Assembly (NCBI GenBank): GCA_018268895.1 | Contig: JAFDVP010000013.1 | Location: forward strand, 62,001-126,000 | Source: Acidobacteriota bacterium | Lineage (GTDB): Bacteria > Acidobacteriota > Terriglobia > Terriglobales > Acidobacteriaceae | Reading direction: 5' to 3' | DNA: 64,000 nucleotides | Shown here: one piece after another, positions 62,201 to 64,000 of the stretch | Position numbering within the stretch: the stretch's first letter is position 1 | Layout: the number at the start of each line of letters is the position of its first letter | The notes under the pieces: generated by a model | Seen by the model: only the letters and a program-made list of their open reading frames with translations | Database searches by the model: none | Told to the model about the DNA's origin: nothing | Position numbers and translations under genes: made by a program

Positions 62201-62600
62201 CGAGGGCAGCGTCCTCGCCCCCGGCAACCACGTCATCTCCTCGCTCACCGCAGGCGCCGACCACAAAGACGGCTACTCCGTGACCGAGCAGAGACCAGCG
62301 TCTCTCCCCGGCATCTACGCGGAGACCTACACCACCACACCCCCACAGCAGGGAATCGCCCCCGACCCGAAAGCCTACTCCTCCTACAGTGTCATCCCGA
62401 CCGGAGCCGAAGGCGGAGTGGAGGGATCTGCTTCTCCCCTCGCCATGGAAGACCGCGGCATCTACCACGCCGCCACAGCCATGAAGTCCATGGTCGACAT
62501 GGGCGACGCCCCAAGCTGCTCCACCTGCGGAGCCATCATGACCCGCAACGGAAGCTGCTACCGCTGCATGGAGTGCGGAAGCACCAGCGGCTGCAGCTAA
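59277..62600 (+). CDS. nrdJ: Vitamin B12-dependent (class II) ribonucleotide reductase
   Basis: NrdJ reduces ribonucleotides with adenosylcobalamin and works with or without oxygen. ATG at 59277 (MATIPNQTTG) has AAGGAG 11 bases upstream; a start at 59154 adds 41 unlikely residues. The 1107-residue protein contains CSACFINSVTDSLDSI, GSGTGSNLSNIR, the NPCSEY catalytic motif followed by CNLASFNLLK, and APTGTIGFMMDCDTTGIEPD. A TSCPD domain follows near 840-920. The C terminus has CSTCGAIMTRNGSCYRCMEC, a zinc/redox Cys region. Two interspersed repeats lie in linkers at 61631-61675 and 62389-62435. The preceding leader is structured. Confidence 0.96.
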   Translation: MATIPNQTTGAAQYQNNAQTSAPAKRAPGLTFSRHFTRPGVSPFDEIVWELRDAVIQDFKGKTIFEQKNVEVPADWSMTATNIVASKYLHGQIGTDERETGVRALITRVAESIRDWGVEGGYFASAQDADTFYAELCHLLLNQKVAFNSPVWFNVGCDRLEPNSDAQNWHWNPHTCAIEFSVTGYRKPQCSACFINSVTDSLDSILTLAKTEGMLFKWGSGTGSNLSNIRGSMETLSGGGTASGPLSFMRGFDAFAGVIKSGGKTRRAAKMVILNVDHPDIIDFIECKQKEEAKAYTLVQAGYDGSGPDSEAYSSIFFQNANNSVRVTDEFMAAVEADIVFSTRTVKNRLPVKEYRARDIMNKIAEATWQCGDPGMQYDTTINRWHTSKNSGRINASNPCSEYMFLDDSACNLASFNLLKFLTPGGQFDIASYRHGIEVVTTAMEIIVDAAGYPTESIAKNSHDYRPLGLGYANLGALLMAFGLPYDSDAGRDFAATVTSILCGDAYWQSSRIAELCPPLGAATPLTQQAHIAGGACPGFYVNREPFLDVIRMHRAEVNRIGASFDSAEPFVAPQLDELIEASRHSWDGALAHGERFGYRNSQVTVLAPTGTIGFMMDCDTTGIEPDLALVKYKKLVGGGMIKIVNNTVPSALFKLGYTNAEVDAIVSYIDATGTIEGAPAVKPEHLAVFDCSFKASKGTRSIHYMGHIKMMSATQPFLSGAISKTVNLPQDATVDDIAEAYIESWRQGLKAVAIYRDNSKGSQPLNVSGADGKAQKEKDASEKGVILSEGAAAVEGPAVLAAAEARLQAQQHQIAALETQLRQLAEAATRNADSPDAQSPPRAVRHRLPAERASVTHKFGLSGHEGYITVGLYPNGQPGEIFIRMAKEGSTVSGLMDSFATAVSLALQHGVPLKVLCEKFAHTRFEPSGWTGNEQIGYAKSIMDYIFRWLQIRFLSGQQLSLFAGLAPQQAIPVEGSVLAPGNHVISSLTAGADHKDGYSVTEQRPASLPGIYAETYTTTPPQQGIAPDPKAYSSYSVIPTGAEGGVEGSASPLAMEDRGIYHAATAMKSMVDMGDAPSCSTCGAIMTRNGSCYRCMECGSTSGCS
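61631..61675 (+). repeat. Interspersed repeat inserted in frame in nrdJ (copy 1)
   Basis: TGTCATCCTGAGCGAAGGCGCAGCCGCAGTCGAAGGACCTGCGG matches the family ends TCATCCTGAGCG and AGTCGAAGGACCTGC. It is translated as VILSEGAAAVEGPA, in the linker between the catalytic barrel and the TSCPD domain, followed by a Gln-rich coiled stretch (LQAQQHQIAALETQLRQL). Confidence 0.75.
62389..62435 (+). repeat. Interspersed repeat inserted in frame in nrdJ (copy 2)
   Basis: GTGTCATCCCGACCGGAGCCGAAGGCGGAGTGGAGGGATCTGCTTC is a drifted copy with the TCATCCCGA start and an AGGGATCTGC end. It is translated as SVIPTGAEGGVEGSASP between the TSCPD domain and the C-terminal Cys region, again in a low-complexity linker. 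Confidence 0.55.
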
Positions 62601-62636
62601 GACTGGCCGTCCAGGCAAACGCGCTTCGCGCAAAAC

Positions 62637-62665
62637 AAAGGCCCCGCGAAAGTGGGGCCTTTCTA
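62637..62665 (+). terminator. Intrinsic terminator after nrdJ
   Basis: AAAGGCCCC (62637-62645) pairs perfectly with GGGGCCTTT (62654-62662) across the loop GCGAAAGT; the stem's 3' arm runs into TTTCT. It begins 37 bases after the nrdJ stop and ends that transcript before the ATPase gene. Confidence 0.85.
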
Positions 62666-62762
62666 TAGTTGAAGATGACAAGTGTGATAGGCTCTCCTTT
62701 TAAAGTGAATCCAGCCCCTATAGCTTTTACGGACTGCGCTAGATTGTGAAGTTTGAGTTTGT

Positions 62763-64000
62763 ATGAAAATCACGAAATTCAGAATCAAAAATTATAAGTC
62801 CATCATCGATTCGGGCGATTGCTATTTCAGCGATAAGCTAACTATCCTCGCCGGGAAAAATGAATCTGGAAAGACTTCAATCCTTGAAGCTCTTGAGGAC
62901 TTTGATGAGGATCGAACACTTAGAGACGAGGCGAAGCCGATTGAAGGAGATGGAATACCCCAAGTATCCGTTTCGTTTGCCCTCGATGCTCACGAAATTG
63001 GCAAGATTCTAGCGGAGATTAAAACAAGCGCGACGGCCTTGAAGGGTATTTCGATTGCACTTACTAAAAAGTATGGCGTAAAAGGCTATACGCTAGATTC
63101 TGATTCACGCAGATTACTCGGATTGTCGAATATATACGATAGCTCAAAGAGGCAGATATTAGATTCAATCAAGAAAGCCGATTCTTTTATTAAGGCTGCT
63201 GGGAGCAGCGCCAAATTCCCACGTTTAGAGAAGCAAAAGCCTAGTGACTACAAAAAGCTTAGTGACTACAAAATCGAGGCAGTCAATTTCAGGACTCAGA
63301 ACACCGGTCTCGCTGATGTGGCTTCTGAAGTAGAAAAAATCGAGAAGGCCGCCGATGATTACTACGAACGAGAAGAGCTCGTGACCGCGTTTACGGAGCA
63401 ATTTGTTCGCACCCAATTGCCCTATTTCATCCTTTTTTCCTCTTTTGACGATGAGTTCCCAAAATCTATTCCGATTGCTTCTTTAGCTCAGAATGAGTGG
63501 GCTCTGGACCTCGAACATGTCAGTAATTTTTCTGTTGAAAAGATGTCTTCTACAAACCAACAGGATCAAGTAAATCACGAAAATTCAGTAAATGTTGAAT
63601 TTTCGGAGAAGTTCGAGAAGTACTGGACGCAGGACAAAATAAAATTGCAGATCCGAAAAGACGGTACGAATCTCAACTTCTGGATTGTCGAGAATAACCG
63701 TCTGTATTACCCCTCACAAAGGAGCAAAGGCCAGCAGTGGTACCTCTCGTTCTATGTGAAGATCGTCGCCCGGCTAAGGGAAAATAAGCCAAACGTCATC
63801 TTAATTGATGAACCAGGCCTTTATCTCCATGCGAAAGCTCAAAAGGATCTTTTAATGGTTCTTATGGAGAATACAAGCGATAGTCCGGTCGTGTTTTCGA
63901 CTCACTCTCCATATTTAATAACCGAGGGCAATCTTGAAAATATCCGATTAGTTGAGAAGGCTACGCAAGGTACAAGAATCTTGGGGAAAATTCATGCACA
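62763..64000 (+). CDS. AAA/OLD-like ATPase (3' end outside window)
   Basis: From ATG at 62763 the frame stays open to the window end (412 codons). The start MKITKFRIKNYKSIIDSGDC leads to a Walker A LAGKNESGKTSILEALED. Later come a signature-like SKGQQWYLSFYVKIV, Walker B VILIDEPGLYLHAKAQ and the switch FSTHSPYLITEGN. This is the SMC/RecF-like half of AAA_15/AAA_21 and OLD proteins, which often carry a C-terminal TOPRIM nuclease; that end is not visible. The gene is clearly AT-richer than nrdJ and has no good ribosome site, signs of recent acquisition. A role in phage defence is plausible but unproven. Confidence 0.85.
   Translation, partial: MKITKFRIKNYKSIIDSGDCYFSDKLTILAGKNESGKTSILEALEDFDEDRTLRDEAKPIEGDGIPQVSVSFALDAHEIGKILAEIKTSATALKGISIALTKKYGVKGYTLDSDSRRLLGLSNIYDSSKRQILDSIKKADSFIKAAGSSAKFPRLEKQKPSDYKKLSDYKIEAVNFRTQNTGLADVASEVEKIEKAADDYYEREELVTAFTEQFVRTQLPYFILFSSFDDEFPKSIPIASLAQNEWALDLEHVSNFSVEKMSSTNQQDQVNHENSVNVEFSEKFEKYWTQDKIKLQIRKDGTNLNFWIVENNRLYYPSQRSKGQQWYLSFYVKIVARLRENKPNVILIDEPGLYLHAKAQKDLLMVLMENTSDSPVVFSTHSPYLITEGNLENIRLVEKATQGTRILGKIHA

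Noticed and set aside
63241..63275. Short tandem repeat TAGTGACTACAAAA in the ATPase gene
   Set aside because: Two in-frame copies encode SDYKKLSDYK; this is a local duplication and not an attachment site or array.

Overview
The window looks like chromosomal DNA from a high-GC member of the Acidobacteriota, probably class Terriglobia (Granulicella, Edaphobacter or Terriglobus-like). This is inferred from family content: an Oar-like TonB receptor with an N-terminal carboxypeptidase-regulatory domain, a serine/threonine kinase fused to TolB-like and TPR regions, an ECF42-type sigma factor with DGPF/YciI proteins, a B12-dependent ribonucleotide reductase, and many secreted Ig-like or propeller proteins. 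No rRNA, tRNA, CRISPR array, transposase or phage gene was seen.

Layout. 0-2.6 kb: a propeller/Y_Y_Y histidine kinase (cut at its 5' end) coupled to a NarL-type response regulator. 2.7-12 kb: a nutrient-uptake-like locus with a secreted phosphodiesterase, a divergent XylR-like regulator, an FAD oxidoreductase, a TonB receptor and an MFS permease. 12.2-16.7 kb: QueG, a YihY-type membrane protein and an RsbU-like phosphatase. 16.7-26.5 kb: a YncE-like lipoprotein, a ccmC plus a 44-residue ccmD-like gene, acyl-CoA dehydrogenase, an Ig-repeat protein, a kinase/TolB/TPR protein coupled to a heme-oxygenase-fold protein, and a histone-like small protein. 26.6-33.5 kb: M28 peptidase, MscL, MtnA, a metallo-hydrolase, PyrE and a sugar porter. 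33.6-38.6 kb: a sigma factor with a seven-gene leftward stress-type cluster (four DGPF proteins, VOC protein, tandem DoxX protein). 38.6-44.8 kb: an orphan Imm26-like gene, CPBP protease, UvrA and an STN-domain protein. 44.9-54.9 kb: an unknown secreted protein, a nitroreductase-Nudix-hydrolase operon, UbiX, YkgJ-like protein, PurB, a MarR-ClC operon, a glutaredoxin and a lipoprotein. 55.3-62.6 kb: a patatin-like protein interrupted by a large membrane domain, then NrdJ with a long structured leader. 62.7 kb to the end: an AT-richer AAA/OLD-like ATPase running off the edge.

The strongest leads are the structured leader before nrdJ, the patatin catalytic domain split by about nine membrane segments, a family of short interspersed repeats that has entered coding sequence in frame (nrdJ twice, CPBP protease once), the MarR palindrome that wraps a TATAAT box and abuts the start codon, an orphan rightward terminator near 18.24 kb that may end an unannotated small RNA, and the ATPase at the right edge, which may begin a defence island. 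All assignments are from reading the sequence; no database search was run.
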